Assembly: GCA_020723405.1 (NCBI GenBank) | Contig: DYIY01000010.1 | Span: forward strand, 11,866-75,865 | Direction of reading: 5' to 3' | DNA length: 64,000 nt | Origin: Thiobacillus denitrificans | GTDB taxonomy: Bacteria; Pseudomonadota; Gammaproteobacteria; Burkholderiales; Thiobacillaceae | Part shown: one piece after another, positions 17,408 through 24,993 of the stretch | How positions within the stretch are numbered: position 1 is the stretch's first letter | Layout of the letters: each line of letters begins with the position of its first letter | Program-made: the position numbers and the translations under genes | Notes under the pieces: model-generated | Database searches by the model: none | Seen by the model: the letters and a program-made list of their open reading frames with translations, nothing else | What the model was told of the DNA's origin: nothing

Positions 17408-17423
17408 ATTAGCGTTTGCTTGT
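17408..17423 (+). promoter_or_regulatory. Imperfect palindrome upstream of fccAB-1
   Basis: ATTAGCG-TT-TGCTTGT, an imperfect version of the perfect palindrome before fccAB-2 (36851-36866). A shared ATTAGC...TGCT core in front of both sulfide dehydrogenase operons suggests an operator for a common regulator, possibly an ArsR-type sulfide or persulfide sensor. The regulator identity is inference. Confidence 0.45.
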
Positions 17424-17470
17424 TGACTGGTAGAAAAGCGCCATGCAAACATCGCCGCCCATACCAAGGA

Positions 17471-17484
17471 TTGACCTGGATCAA
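17471..17484 (+). promoter_or_regulatory. FNR/ANR-like box upstream of fccA-1
   Basis: TTGACCTGGATCAA matches the FNR/ANR/DNR consensus TTGAT-N4-ATCAA at nine of ten specified positions. It lies 86 bases before the fccA-1 start codon and suggests control by oxygen or nitrogen oxides. Confidence 0.5.
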
Positions 17485-17570
17485 GGCAAGGTTTTTTTTG
17501 ATCGCTCCAGGCCGAATTGGGTCTCCGTATGGCGGGTAACCGCCGTTTTCTTTTCAACCTGGAGGAGCAC

Positions 17571-17870
17571 ATGAAGAAATCCCTCGCCGCCGGCCTGCTC
17601 ATCGCGGGCGCTTTGGGCGTGGTCGTTTCGGCCCAAGCCGATTCCCGCACCCGTTTCATGGCCGCTAACTGCGCCTATTGCCACGGTCCCGACGGCAAGA
17701 GCCGTGGCGCCATCCCCAGCCTGGCTGGCCTGGAGAAGGGCTATTTCGTGGAACAGATGAAGGCCTTCCGCGACAACACCCGCCCCAGCACCGTGATGTC
17801 CAAGCATGCACAGGGTTATACCGACGCTGAATACGAGGCGCTGGGCGCCTGGTTCGCTTCCCACAAATAA
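17571..17870 (+). CDS. fccA: Flavocytochrome c sulfide dehydrogenase, monoheme cytochrome subunit (copy 1)
   Basis: A 99-aa exported cytochrome with signal peptide about residues 1-23 and one heme motif, CAYCH at residues 34-38, followed by GPDGKSRGAIPSLAGL. A likely distal Met sits in STVMSKHA. It is paired with fccB-1 twenty-one bases downstream. FccA accepts electrons from the FAD subunit during sulfide oxidation to sulfur and passes them to a soluble cytochrome. It is much shorter than copy 2 (190 aa, two hemes), so the two systems differ in electron exit. GGAGGAG just upstream supports ATG 17571. Confidence 0.9.
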   Translation: MKKSLAAGLLIAGALGVVVSAQADSRTRFMAANCAYCHGPDGKSRGAIPSLAGLEKGYFVEQMKAFRDNTRPSTVMSKHAQGYTDAEYEALGAWFASHK

Positions 17871-17891
17871 CCCGCCTCGAGGAGATACAAC

Positions 17892-19256
17892 ATGGCATTT
17901 GATCGCCGCGAATTTCTGAAGGTCTCCGCCGGTGTGGCCGGCGCGACTTCCCTGGGTGCCCTGACCGGCTGCGCCAGTGGCCCGTCCGCGGGCGGCGCCC
18001 GTCCCAAAGTGGTCATCGTCGGCGCCGGCTACGGCGGCGCCACCTGCGCCCGCTACCTGAAGATGTGGGAACCGAACATCGAAGTCACCGTCATCGAGCC
18101 CAACGACTTCTTCACTTCCTGCCCCTTCTCCAACACCGTGCTGGCGGGCATCAACAACCTGTCCGACATTTCCTTCACCTATGACTTCGTGAAGAAATCC
18201 GCCGACAACTGGGTCAAGGACATGGTCACCGGCATCGACACCGCCGCCCGCACCGTGAAGACCGCCGGCGGCAACACCTTCGCCTACGACCGCCTGGTCC
18301 TGGCCGGTGGTATCGAACTGCTGTTCGACAAGGTCAAGGGCTACGACGCCGAAGCCCAGAAGACCATCAAGCACGCCTGGAAGGCCGGTGCCGACCAGAC
18401 CGGTGTGCTGCGCAAGCAACTGGAAGCCATGCCCGACGGCGGCACCTTCGTCATGTCCGTGCCCATGGCCCCCTACCGCTGCCCCCCCGGACCCTACGAG
18501 CGGGCCTGCACCGTGGCCAGCTACTTCAAGAAGGCCAAGCCCAAGTCCAAGATCATCGTGCTGGACGGCAACCCGGACATCGCCTCCAAGAAGGGCCTGT
18601 TCCTGGCCGCCTGGAAGAAGCATTTCGGCTTCGGCACCGACAACAGCATGATCGACTACCGGCCCAACAACATGCCCCGCTCCGTGGATCCCGCGAAGAT
18701 GATGGTGGGTACCGAGTTCGACGACGTGAAGGGCGACGTGATCAACGTGGTGCCCCCCATGCAGGCCGCCACCATCTGCGCCATGGCCGGCGTGCGCAAG
18801 GGCATGGACGGCAAGGAAGGTCCGTGGTGTGCCATCGACTACCGTTCCTTCGAGTCCCTGCACGTGAAGAACGTCCACATCCTGGGCGACTCCACCCTCA
18901 CCAACTTCCCGAAATCCGGCTCCGTGGCCAACAACACCGCCAAGATGTGCGCCTCCGCCATCGTGGAAATGGTCAACGGCCGCGATCCGGACTCCGCTCC
19001 CGTGGTCACCAACACCTGCTACTCCGCCACCGGCATGGGCACCGCCTTCCACGTGGCCACGGTGTTCCGCTACCAGGGCGAGAAGAAGGCCGACGACGGC
19101 AAGGTCACCCCGGCTTCCATGGTGGCCCAGAAGGGCGGCGGCGTGTCCAAGGAAGAAAGCGAGCTGGAGTTCGCCTACATGGAGTCCTGGGCCAAGAACG
19201 TCTGGGCCGACACCCTGGGTCTGCCCGAGAACTTCAACTACACCGTCAAGGGCTGA
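17892..19256 (+). CDS. fccB: Flavocytochrome c sulfide dehydrogenase, FAD subunit (copy 1)
   Basis: A 454-aa Tat-exported flavoprotein of the sulfide:quinone reductase/FccB family. The N-terminus DRREFLKVSAG is a twin-arginine signal, followed by the FAD fold VVIVGAGYGGATCARYL. Cys77 in TSCPFSN corresponds to the residue that binds FAD covalently in Allochromatium FccB. Cys197 (RCPPGPYERA) and Cys313 (PWCAID) form the redox disulfide that reacts with sulfide. The C-terminal FCSD flavin-binding domain holds NTCYSATGMGTAFHVATVFRY (quoted as NTCYSATG). All key cysteines are present, so it should be active. A strong terminator follows. Confidence 0.94.
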   Translation: MAFDRREFLKVSAGVAGATSLGALTGCASGPSAGGARPKVVIVGAGYGGATCARYLKMWEPNIEVTVIEPNDFFTSCPFSNTVLAGINNLSDISFTYDFVKKSADNWVKDMVTGIDTAARTVKTAGGNTFAYDRLVLAGGIELLFDKVKGYDAEAQKTIKHAWKAGADQTGVLRKQLEAMPDGGTFVMSVPMAPYRCPPGPYERACTVASYFKKAKPKSKIIVLDGNPDIASKKGLFLAAWKKHFGFGTDNSMIDYRPNNMPRSVDPAKMMVGTEFDDVKGDVINVVPPMQAATICAMAGVRKGMDGKEGPWCAIDYRSFESLHVKNVHILGDSTLTNFPKSGSVANNTAKMCASAIVEMVNGRDPDSAPVVTNTCYSATGMGTAFHVATVFRYQGEKKADDGKVTPASMVAQKGGGVSKEESELEFAYMESWAKNVWADTLGLPENFNYTVKG

Positions 19257-19286
19257 TTCAGTTTCTGACTCGGTTCCCGACTGGCG

Positions 19287-19315
19287 AAAGAGGGGCTTAG
19301 GCCCCTCTTTTTTTT
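19287..19315 (+). terminator. Rho-independent terminator after fccAB-1
   Basis: Stem AGAGGGGC/GCCCCTCT with a TTAG loop followed by a run of eight T. It closes the fccAB-1 operon. Confidence 0.9.
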
Positions 19316-19342
19316 CGTCTGCCGTCCTGCTACACAGTCGTC

Positions 19343-19882
19343 ATGGACCTCGCCCGGCAACTCCTCGACTACTGGTATTCCCCCCGCCTGCGCACCCGCT
19401 GGTTCGCCTCCACGCCCACCCTGGACGAGGAAATCCGCAGCCGCTGGGAGGCGCTTTGGCGGCGGGGGCTGACCGGTGAACTGGACGGCTGGAGCGGGAC
19501 TTCGGAAGGGGCTCTGGCCCTGGTGATCCTGCTGGATCAACTGCCCCTCAACATGTTCCGGGGGCGGGCCGAAGCCTTCGCCAGCGAGCGCCAGGCCGTG
19601 GCCGCCGCCCGCCGGGCCGTGGACCAGGGCTTCGACCAGGCCATGGCGGCGGAGCAGCGCCTGTTCCTCTACATGCCCTTCATGCACAGCGAGGATCTGG
19701 CGGAGCAGGATCTGTCCGTGGACCTGTTCAGCCGGGCGGGCATGGATACCCGCTGGCCGGAACACCATCGGGCCATCGTCCGCCGTTTCGGGCGCTTCCC
19801 CCATCGCAACGCCATCCTCGGCCGGCCGAGCACGGCCGAGGAACTGGCCTGGCTGGCCTCCGCGGCCGCCTTCACAGGATGA
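19343..19882 (+). CDS. DUF924 family protein
   Basis: A 179-aa cytosolic helical protein. DUF924 hallmarks are LLDYWYSP at the start, the RWEALWRRGLTGELDGW segment, LALVILLDQLPLNMFRG, and LYMPFMHSEDLAEQ, resembling a TPR-like fold. The biochemical function of the family is not established. The stop overlaps the start of the methyltransferase gene (ATGATCATG), so the two are probably co-translated. It starts 28 bases after the fccAB-1 terminator and is therefore likely a separate transcription unit. Confidence 0.88.
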   Translation: MDLARQLLDYWYSPRLRTRWFASTPTLDEEIRSRWEALWRRGLTGELDGWSGTSEGALALVILLDQLPLNMFRGRAEAFASERQAVAAARRAVDQGFDQAMAAEQRLFLYMPFMHSEDLAEQDLSVDLFSRAGMDTRWPEHHRAIVRRFGRFPHRNAILGRPSTAEELAWLASAAAFTG

Positions 19883-20496
19883 TCATGACCGACAAGCCCT
19901 TCGCCGAATCGTCTTTTCAGAACCGGGAGCCCATCCAGGCCGTGCTGGCCGGGGCGTTCGACGACCGCCGCCGGGTGCTGGAACTGTCCAGCGGCACGGG
20001 CCAGCACGCCGTCTATTTCGGTGAGGCCTTTCCCCATCTCACCTGGCAGACCAGCGAACTGCCCGACAAGCATGCGGGCATCCAGGCCTGGCTCGACGAA
20101 GCGGGTCTGGCCAACGTGCTGCCGCCCCTGGCCATCGACCTGAACCGGGTGGATTGGCCGGCCGGGCCGGTGGATGCGGTGTTCAACGCCAACACCGTGC
20201 ACATCGTCGCCTGGCCCCTGGTGGAGAACCTGTTCGTGGGGGTGGGCCGGGTGCTGGAACCGGGGGGCCTGCTTTGTCTTTACGGGCCCTTCAACTACGG
20301 CGGTCAGTTCACGGCCGAGAGCAACGCCCGTTTCGACCTGTGGCTCAAGGAGCGGGACCCGGCCAGCGGGGTGCGGGATTTTGAGGCCCTGGATGCCCTG
20401 GCCCGGGCCCAGGGACTGGAACTGTGGCGGGACGTGGAGATGCCCCGGGACAATCGCACCCTCTTCTGGCGTCGGGTGCGGGGCGGGCCGGCGTGA
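19879..20496 (+). CDS. DUF938 class I SAM-dependent methyltransferase
   Basis: A 205-aa protein with SAM-binding motif [16 protein letters not shown] near residues 33-47 and the DUF938-specific [14 protein letters not shown]-terminus. The middle [13 protein letters not shown] and the [11 protein letters not shown] segment are also typical. The substrate is unknown for the family. The start overlaps the DUF924 stop and the stop overlaps the GTG of the MOSC gene, so three genes form a tightly coupled unit. ATG 19885 (MTDKPF) is an alternative start. Confidence 0.88.
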   Translation: MIMTDKPFAESSFQNREPIQAVLAGAFDDRRRVLELSSGTGQHAVYFGEAFPHLTWQTSELPDKHAGIQAWLDEAGLANVLPPLAIDLNRVDWPAGPVDAVFNANTVHIVAWPLVENLFVGVGRVLEPGGLLCLYGPFNYGGQFTAESNARFDLWLKERDPASGVRDFEALDALARAQGLELWRDVEMPRDNRTLFWRRVRGGPA

Positions 20497-21050
20497 GCCC
20501 GGCGGGCGATCCGCCCGATCTGCGCGAACTGGGTGCCCGGTTCCCCCGTCCAGGCCGCATCGAGGCCATCTACCTGCGGCCGGCCCGTCTGGCGCCCGTC
20601 ACTCGCGTGGAACGGACCCTGGCAGTGGTGGACCGGGGCCTGGAGGGAGACCGGGGCGCTGCCCGGCCACCCAGTCAGTCTGGTGGCAGCAAGCGCCAGG
20701 TGACCCTGATCCAGGCCGAGCATCTGCCCGTGGTGGCGGCTCTGGCGGGTCTGGCGGTCCTGGACCCGGCCCTGTTGCGGCGCAATCTGGTGGTGTCCGG
20801 TCTCAACCTGCTGGCCGCCCGTTCCCTGTTTGCCGACCGTCCCTTGTTCCTGCATCTGGGGGCAACGGTGGTGCTGGAACTCAGTGGCCCCTGCGACCCC
20901 TGTTCGCGCATGGAGGCCGTGCTGGGTCCGGGGGGCTATAACGCCCTGCGGGGGCACGGCGGCATGACGGCCAGGGTGCGGGTGGGCGAGTGGATTCAGA
21001 TGGGCGATCCGATGCGCTGTCTGCCGGAGGGCGTCCCAGAGGGAGGGTGA
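20493..21050 (+). CDS. MOSC domain-containing protein
   Basis: A 185-aa protein from GTG 20493, which overlaps the previous stop (GTGA). It shows MOSC domain features: [12 protein letters not shown] at the N-terminus, [35 protein letters not shown] and a conserved cysteine in [15 protein letters not shown] domains bind molybdenum cofactor or act on sulfur and nitrogen hydroxylated compounds; a substrate cannot be given. Its presence fits a genome rich in molybdoenzyme chemistry. The longer upstream frame overlaps the methyltransferase and is rejected as start. Confidence 0.85.
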   Translation: MSPAGDPPDLRELGARFPRPGRIEAIYLRPARLAPVTRVERTLAVVDRGLEGDRGAARPPSQSGGSKRQVTLIQAEHLPVVAALAGLAVLDPALLRRNLVVSGLNLLAARSLFADRPLFLHLGATVVLELSGPCDPCSRMEAVLGPGGYNALRGHGGMTARVRVGEWIQMGDPMRCLPEGVPEGG

Positions 21051-21077
21051 TATCAGGGAAGGCAGTAGGTGTTCACA

Positions 21078-21096
21078 CTGTCGGAATCGTTTACAG
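21078..21096 (+). promoter_or_regulatory. Candidate sigma-54 enhancer element (PEP-CTERM gene)
   Basis: CTGTCGGAATCGTTTACAG shares its left half and ACAG end with the palindrome 52150-52168 upstream of the sulfatase. It is about 60-70 bases upstream of a -24/-12 promoter candidate, a suitable place for an enhancer-binding protein. Confidence 0.45.
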
Positions 21097-21156
21097 GATG
21101 GGGAGGGGGCGTGGCCAATGGGATGCCAAGCCCCGTGGTGACAGGGGGGCGTGAGC

Positions 21157-21172
21157 AGGCATGAAATCTGCT
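21157..21172 (+). promoter_or_regulatory. Sigma-54 promoter candidate for PEP-CTERM gene
   Basis: AGGCATGAAATCTGCT has GG and GC separated by exactly ten bases and resembles TGGCACG-N4-TTGCT. It lies about 65 bases before the start codon of the PEP-CTERM gene. A weaker alternative, TGGCCAATGGGATGCC, lies at 21112. Confidence 0.5.
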
Positions 21173-21237
21173 TATGACTCCCTTGTGCCATGGCCGAGTG
21201 CGTGGCCCGGATCAAACCCTACATAAAAGGAAGACCC

Positions 21238-21828
21238 ATGCAGATCAAACCCAGCCTATTCGCCCTGGCCGTTCTGGCCACGGGCAGCTTTTCCGCCCAG
21301 GCCGCTCTGGTTCCCGAAACCCCGTCCTGCAACAACGGCGGTGCCGCCACCGCCATGGGGGCGCTGGCTTGTTCGGGTGCCTGGGATGGCAACAACGTCA
21401 ACCAGGAAGCCGACGTGCTGGCTCAACTGGGACTGGATTTCAGTGACGACGTGGGCCTGTCCGGCGACTGGTCCTATTTCGGCAGCACCGATGCCGGGCT
21501 GGCCGACGGCCCCTTTTCCGCCGTGCCCGCCGATCGTACGGGGACCCTGAGCTTCGACAGTGCCGTGACCGGTTACTTCGTGGTGGCCCTCAAGTCTTCC
21601 ACCAACTTCAGCCTGTATCTGTTCGATGGGGGCGATGCCGGCCTGGCCAGCATCGATTTCACCACCCGGGGCACCGCCCTGAATCCCCAGAATGGCCGGC
21701 CCCAGGCCTTGTCCCATGCCTCCCTCTACACCTTCACTCCGGCCGTGCCGGAAGCCGAAACCTATGCCCTGATGCTGGCGGGCCTGGGTCTGACCGGTTT
21801 CATGGTCCGTCGCCGCAAGCCGGCCTGA
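21238..21828 (+). CDS. PEP-CTERM sorting-signal protein
   Basis: A 196-aa exported protein with a Sec signal peptide (about residues 1-22, ending AQA) and a C-terminal PEP-CTERM signal: VPEAETYALMLAGLGL then GFMVRRRKPA, that is the PEP motif, a hydrophobic helix and a basic tail. Exosortase cleaves such signals in bacteria that make exopolysaccharide. The middle portion is Asp/Gly/Ser/Thr-rich, suits a surface or matrix protein and shows no enzyme motif. AAAGGAAG at 21226-21233 supports ATG 21238. A sigma-54-type promoter and palindrome lie upstream, and a strong terminator follows. No exosortase gene is in this window. Confidence 0.9.
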   Translation: MQIKPSLFALAVLATGSFSAQAALVPETPSCNNGGAATAMGALACSGAWDGNNVNQEADVLAQLGLDFSDDVGLSGDWSYFGSTDAGLADGPFSAVPADRTGTLSFDSAVTGYFVVALKSSTNFSLYLFDGGDAGLASIDFTTRGTALNPQNGRPQALSHASLYTFTPAVPEAETYALMLAGLGLTGFMVRRRKPA

Positions 21829-21847
21829 GCCTGTCCCCGGCAAAGAT

Positions 21848-21873
21848 AAAGGGGACTTGGGTCCCCTTTTTCT
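21848..21873. terminator. Bidirectional-type terminator between PEP-CTERM gene and spoVR
   Basis: Stem AAAGGGGAC/GTCCCCTTT with a TTGG loop, followed by T-rich sequence on both strands. It sits between convergent genes. Confidence 0.88.
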
Positions 21874-21898
21874 TTGCTGCGTCCAGCTTCCGGTCTGC

Positions 21899-23419
21899 TC
21901 AGACCTCGCAGACCCCCACCAACTGGGCGTCGCCGTTTTCGTCGGCGCTTTCCATCTTCACCGTGTAGCCCCACAGGCGGGCGATGTGGCGCAGCATTTC
22001 CGGCGTGGACTCTCCCAGGGGCCGGCGGTTGTGCATGAAGTGGCGCAGGGTCAGGGAGCGGTCGCCGTACACGTCCACGTTCCAGACCTGGATGTTGGGT
22101 TCCCGGTTGCCCAGGTTGTAATGGTCGGCCAGCAGTTGCCGTACCCGGCGGTAGCCGGCTTCATCGTGGATGGCGGTGATTTCCAGCTTTTCCCGCTGGT
22201 CGTCGTCCAGCACGGCGAACAGTTTGAAATCCCGGATCAGGCGGGGTGACAGGTACTGGGCGATGAAGCTCTCATCCTTGAAGTTGCGCATGGCGAAGTC
22301 CAGGGTCTTCACCCAGTCGCTGCCGGCGATCTCCGGGAACCACTGCCGGTCTTCCTCGGTGGGGTGTTCGCACATGCGGCGGATGTCCGAGAACATGGCG
22401 AAGCCCAGGGCGTAGGGGTTGATGCCGCTGTACATGCGGCTGTGGAAGGGGGGCTGGAAGACCACGTTGGTGTGGCTTTGCAGGAACTCCATCATGAAGC
22501 CGTCGGTGAGCTTGACTTCCTGGTAGAGGTGGTTGAGCAGGGTGTAGTGCCAGAAGGTGGCCCAGCCCTCGTTCATCACCTGGGTCTGCCGCTGGGGGTA
22601 GAAGTATTGGGCGATCTTGCGCACGATGCGCACGATCTCCCGCTGCCAGGGGGCCAGCCGGGGGGCGTTCTTCTCGATGAAGTAAAGCAGGTTCTCCTGG
22701 GGTTCCGGGGGGAAGCGGTCTTCCCGCCGGCCCTGTTCCGCCGCTTCCCGGGGGGGCAGGGTGCGCCACAGCAGGTTCACCTGGGATTGCAGGTATTCCT
22801 CCCGTTCCACCTGCCGCATCTGTTCCTTGGCCATGGACAGTTTGGCCGGGCGCTTGTAGCGGTCCACGCCGTGGTTCATCAGGGCGTGGCAGGAATCCAG
22901 CAGATCCTCTACCGCCTCCTCACCGTAACGCTGCTCGCATTCGGCGATGAAGTTACGGGCGAACACCAGGTAGTCCAGGATGCCTTCCGCGTCGGTCCAG
23001 GTGCGGAACAGGTAGTTGCCCTTGAAGAAGGAGTTGTGGCCATAGGCGGCATGGGCGATCACCAGGGCCTGCATGGTCAGGGTGTTCTCTTCCATGAGGT
23101 AGGCGATGCAGGGGCTGGAATTGATGACGATCTCGTAGGCCAGGCCCATCTGGCCCCGCTTGTAACTCTTCTGGGTGGACAGGAAATGCTTGCCGTAGGA
23201 CCAGTGGTGGTAACCCACGGGCATGCCGACGCTGGCGTAGGCGTCGATCATCTGTTCCGAGGTGATCACCTCGATCTGGTTGGGATAGGTGTCCAGGCCG
23301 TAGTGGGCGGCCACCCGGCCGATCTCCCGGTCGTAGAGGTCCAGCAGTTCGAAGGTCCATTCCGAGCTTTCGGACAGGGGCTGGCGGGTGACGCTGGGGG
23401 GGGTGAGGGTCTCTTCCAT
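21899..23419 (-). CDS. spoVR: SpoVR family protein (YcgB-like)
   Basis: A 506-aa protein of the SpoVR/YcgB family. Recognisable segments are DTYPNQIEVITSEQMIDAYAS, GMPVGYHHWSYGKHF and INSSPCIAYLMEENT in the first half, and NEGWATFWHYT and NPYALGFAMF later. The function is unknown in gram-negative bacteria, but it is regularly encoded with prkA and yeaH, and all three are linked to starvation responses. The start is set at ATG 23419 because GAGGTGG precedes it; ATG 23434 has no good ribosome binding site. It is the last gene of the prkA-yeaH-spoVR operon, separated from yeaH by a palindromic repeat. Confidence 0.93.
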   Translation of the reverse strand: MEETLTPPSVTRQPLSESSEWTFELLDLYDREIGRVAAHYGLDTYPNQIEVITSEQMIDAYASVGMPVGYHHWSYGKHFLSTQKSYKRGQMGLAYEIVINSSPCIAYLMEENTLTMQALVIAHAAYGHNSFFKGNYLFRTWTDAEGILDYLVFARNFIAECEQRYGEEAVEDLLDSCHALMNHGVDRYKRPAKLSMAKEQMRQVEREEYLQSQVNLLWRTLPPREAAEQGRREDRFPPEPQENLLYFIEKNAPRLAPWQREIVRIVRKIAQYFYPQRQTQVMNEGWATFWHYTLLNHLYQEVKLTDGFMMEFLQSHTNVVFQPPFHSRMYSGINPYALGFAMFSDIRRMCEHPTEEDRQWFPEIAGSDWVKTLDFAMRNFKDESFIAQYLSPRLIRDFKLFAVLDDDQREKLEITAIHDEAGYRRVRQLLADHYNLGNREPNIQVWNVDVYGDRSLTLRHFMHNRRPLGESTPEMLRHIARLWGYTVKMESADENGDAQLVGVCEV

Positions 23420-23449
23420 CTCAGGCCACCTCATGACTGGAATGGGATA

Positions 23450-23533
23450 GGTAGGATGTGGTGAGCGCAGCGAACCGCATCAGGCAATGGTGGCAAGGGC
23501 GATGCGGTTCGCGTTGCTCACCACATCCTACGG
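23450..23533. repeat. Dispersed REP-like palindrome (TAGGATGTGGTGAGCG family)
   Basis: Left arm TAGGATGTGGTGAGCGCAGC... (23452-23480) and an inverted right arm ending ...GCTCACCACATCCTA (about 23502-23532) make a long imperfect hairpin between yeaH and spoVR. Sequences of this type are common dispersed intergenic repeats in proteobacteria. Confidence 0.8.
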
Positions 23534-23548
23534 GGGGGAGCGGGGGCA

Positions 23549-24814
23549 TCATGCCCCCACCTTCTTCCTGAACAATTCCCGGAACACCGGGTAGATGTCC
23601 GCCAGGGTGAGGATGCGCTGCATGGCGAAGCGGGCACTGCCGGCGGCCACCCGTTCGTATTCGTGCCACAGGCTTTGCGGCTCCTCGGCTTCGATTTCCA
23701 CGTAGGCGAAGTACTGCACCAGGGGCAGGATGCCCTGGGAGAGGATTTCCCGGCAGCGGGGGGAATCGTCTTCCCAGTTGTCGCCGTCGGAGGCCTGGGC
23801 GGCGTAGATGTTCCAGGCCTGGCTGGGGTAGCGCTCCAGGACGATCTGGCGCATCAGTTCCAGGGCGCTGGACACCACTGTGCCGCCGCTTTCCCGGGAG
23901 TGGAAGAAGTCTTCCTCGTCCACTTCCACGGCTACGGTGTGGTGGCGGATGAATACCACTTCGATGCGTTCGTAGCTCTTGGTGAGGAACAGGTAGAGGA
24001 GCATGAAGAAGCGCTTGGCGATGTTCTTGCGGTCTTCATCCATGGAGCCGGACACGTCCATGAGGCAGAACATCACCGCCTGGCTGCTGGGGGTGGGTTG
24101 GTCCACCCGGTTGGCATAGCGCAGGTCCCAGGTGTCGATGAAGGGCACGGCGGCGACCCGGGCCTTGAGGCGCTCGATCTCTTCGCGCAGTTCGTCGGCT
24201 TCCGGGCTGGTGCCCAGGCCCCGGTCCTCCAGATCGGCCAGGGCTTCCTGGGCCTCCTTCAGGGCTTCCCGGGGTCCGGAGGCCATGGCCAGACGGCGGC
24301 CGATGGCCTGCTTCATGGAGCGCACCACGTGCAGGTTGGAAGGGTTGCCCTGGCTGACGAAGCCGGCCCGGGCACGCTTCACTTCCGGCACGGCGGCCAA
24401 CTGCTTCTTCACCAGGTCCGGCAGGGCCAGGTCCTGGAAGAAGAAGTCCATGAACTCTTCCTTGGAGAGTTCGAATGCGAAGTCGTCCTCCCCCTCGCCG
24501 TCCTGGGAGGCCTGGCCGCCCCCGCCACCGGCGCCGCCCTCGGGCCGGTCCACCTGGTCGCCGCTGACGAATTCCTTGTTGCCCGGGTGGATCATGTCCC
24601 GGCGGCCTCCGGGGCCGTGGTGGAAGATGGGTTCGGACAGATCCTTGGAGGGGATGGAAATCTTCTCCCCCCTTTCCAGGTCGCCGATCTTGCGGCCCGA
24701 CACGGCTTCCGTCACCGCCTTGCGGATCTGGCCCTTGAAGCGGCGCAGGAAGCGCTGCCGGTTGACGGCGCTGCGGTTCTTGCCTGACAGGCGGCGATCG
24801 ACGAGTTGGCTCAT
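23549..24814 (-). CDS. yeaH: YeaH/YhbH family protein (DUF444, von Willebrand A-like)
   Basis: A 421-aa protein of the DUF444 family. The N-terminus VDRRLSGKNRSAVNRQRFLRR (quoted as SGKNRSAVNRQRFLRR) is characteristic. A Gly/Asp-rich linker lies near residues 90-110, and a C-terminal VWA-like domain has a MIDAS-type motif DVSGSMDE. It is encoded between the kinase PrkA and SpoVR, and in enterobacteria yeaG-yeaH form an operon induced under nitrogen starvation. It probably works with the kinase as partner or substrate. The gap to prkA contains dispersed C-rich repeats. Confidence 0.93.
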   Translation of the reverse strand: MSQLVDRRLSGKNRSAVNRQRFLRRFKGQIRKAVTEAVSGRKIGDLERGEKISIPSKDLSEPIFHHGPGGRRDMIHPGNKEFVSGDQVDRPEGGAGGGGGQASQDGEGEDDFAFELSKEEFMDFFFQDLALPDLVKKQLAAVPEVKRARAGFVSQGNPSNLHVVRSMKQAIGRRLAMASGPREALKEAQEALADLEDRGLGTSPEADELREEIERLKARVAAVPFIDTWDLRYANRVDQPTPSSQAVMFCLMDVSGSMDEDRKNIAKRFFMLLYLFLTKSYERIEVVFIRHHTVAVEVDEEDFFHSRESGGTVVSSALELMRQIVLERYPSQAWNIYAAQASDGDNWEDDSPRCREILSQGILPLVQYFAYVEIEAEEPQSLWHEYERVAAGSARFAMQRILTLADIYPVFRELFRKKVGA

Positions 24815-24855
24815 GGTGATCTGTCCTTGGCCGGAAGGCGGTGAGACTCGGGCGT

Positions 24856-24958
24856 GAAAATCCCCCCTGTCCCCCCTTTTGCAAAGGAGGGAACCCCCAG
24901 GCAGACCTTAGCGCGGGTTTGCTCCCCCCTTATGTAAGGGGGGGGCGGGGGGGATTCA
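24856..24958. repeat. Dispersed CCCCCCTT/AAGGGGGG repeats
   Basis: Two imperfect inverted units, AATCCCCCCTGTCCCCCC...AAAGGAGGG and CTCCCCCCTTATG...AAGGGGGGG, lie between prkA and yeaH. Related units lie at 30512-30603, and a fragment lies in coding sequence near 62120-62142. Confidence 0.7.
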
Positions 24959-24993
24959 GCACGGCATGACATGACCAATGCCCCATCCATCCA

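Noticed and set aside
21112-21127. TGGCCAATGGGATGCC as the sigma-54 promoter of the PEP-CTERM gene
   Set aside because: It has GG-N10-GC spacing but a poorer -12 element than 21157-21172; kept only as an alternative.
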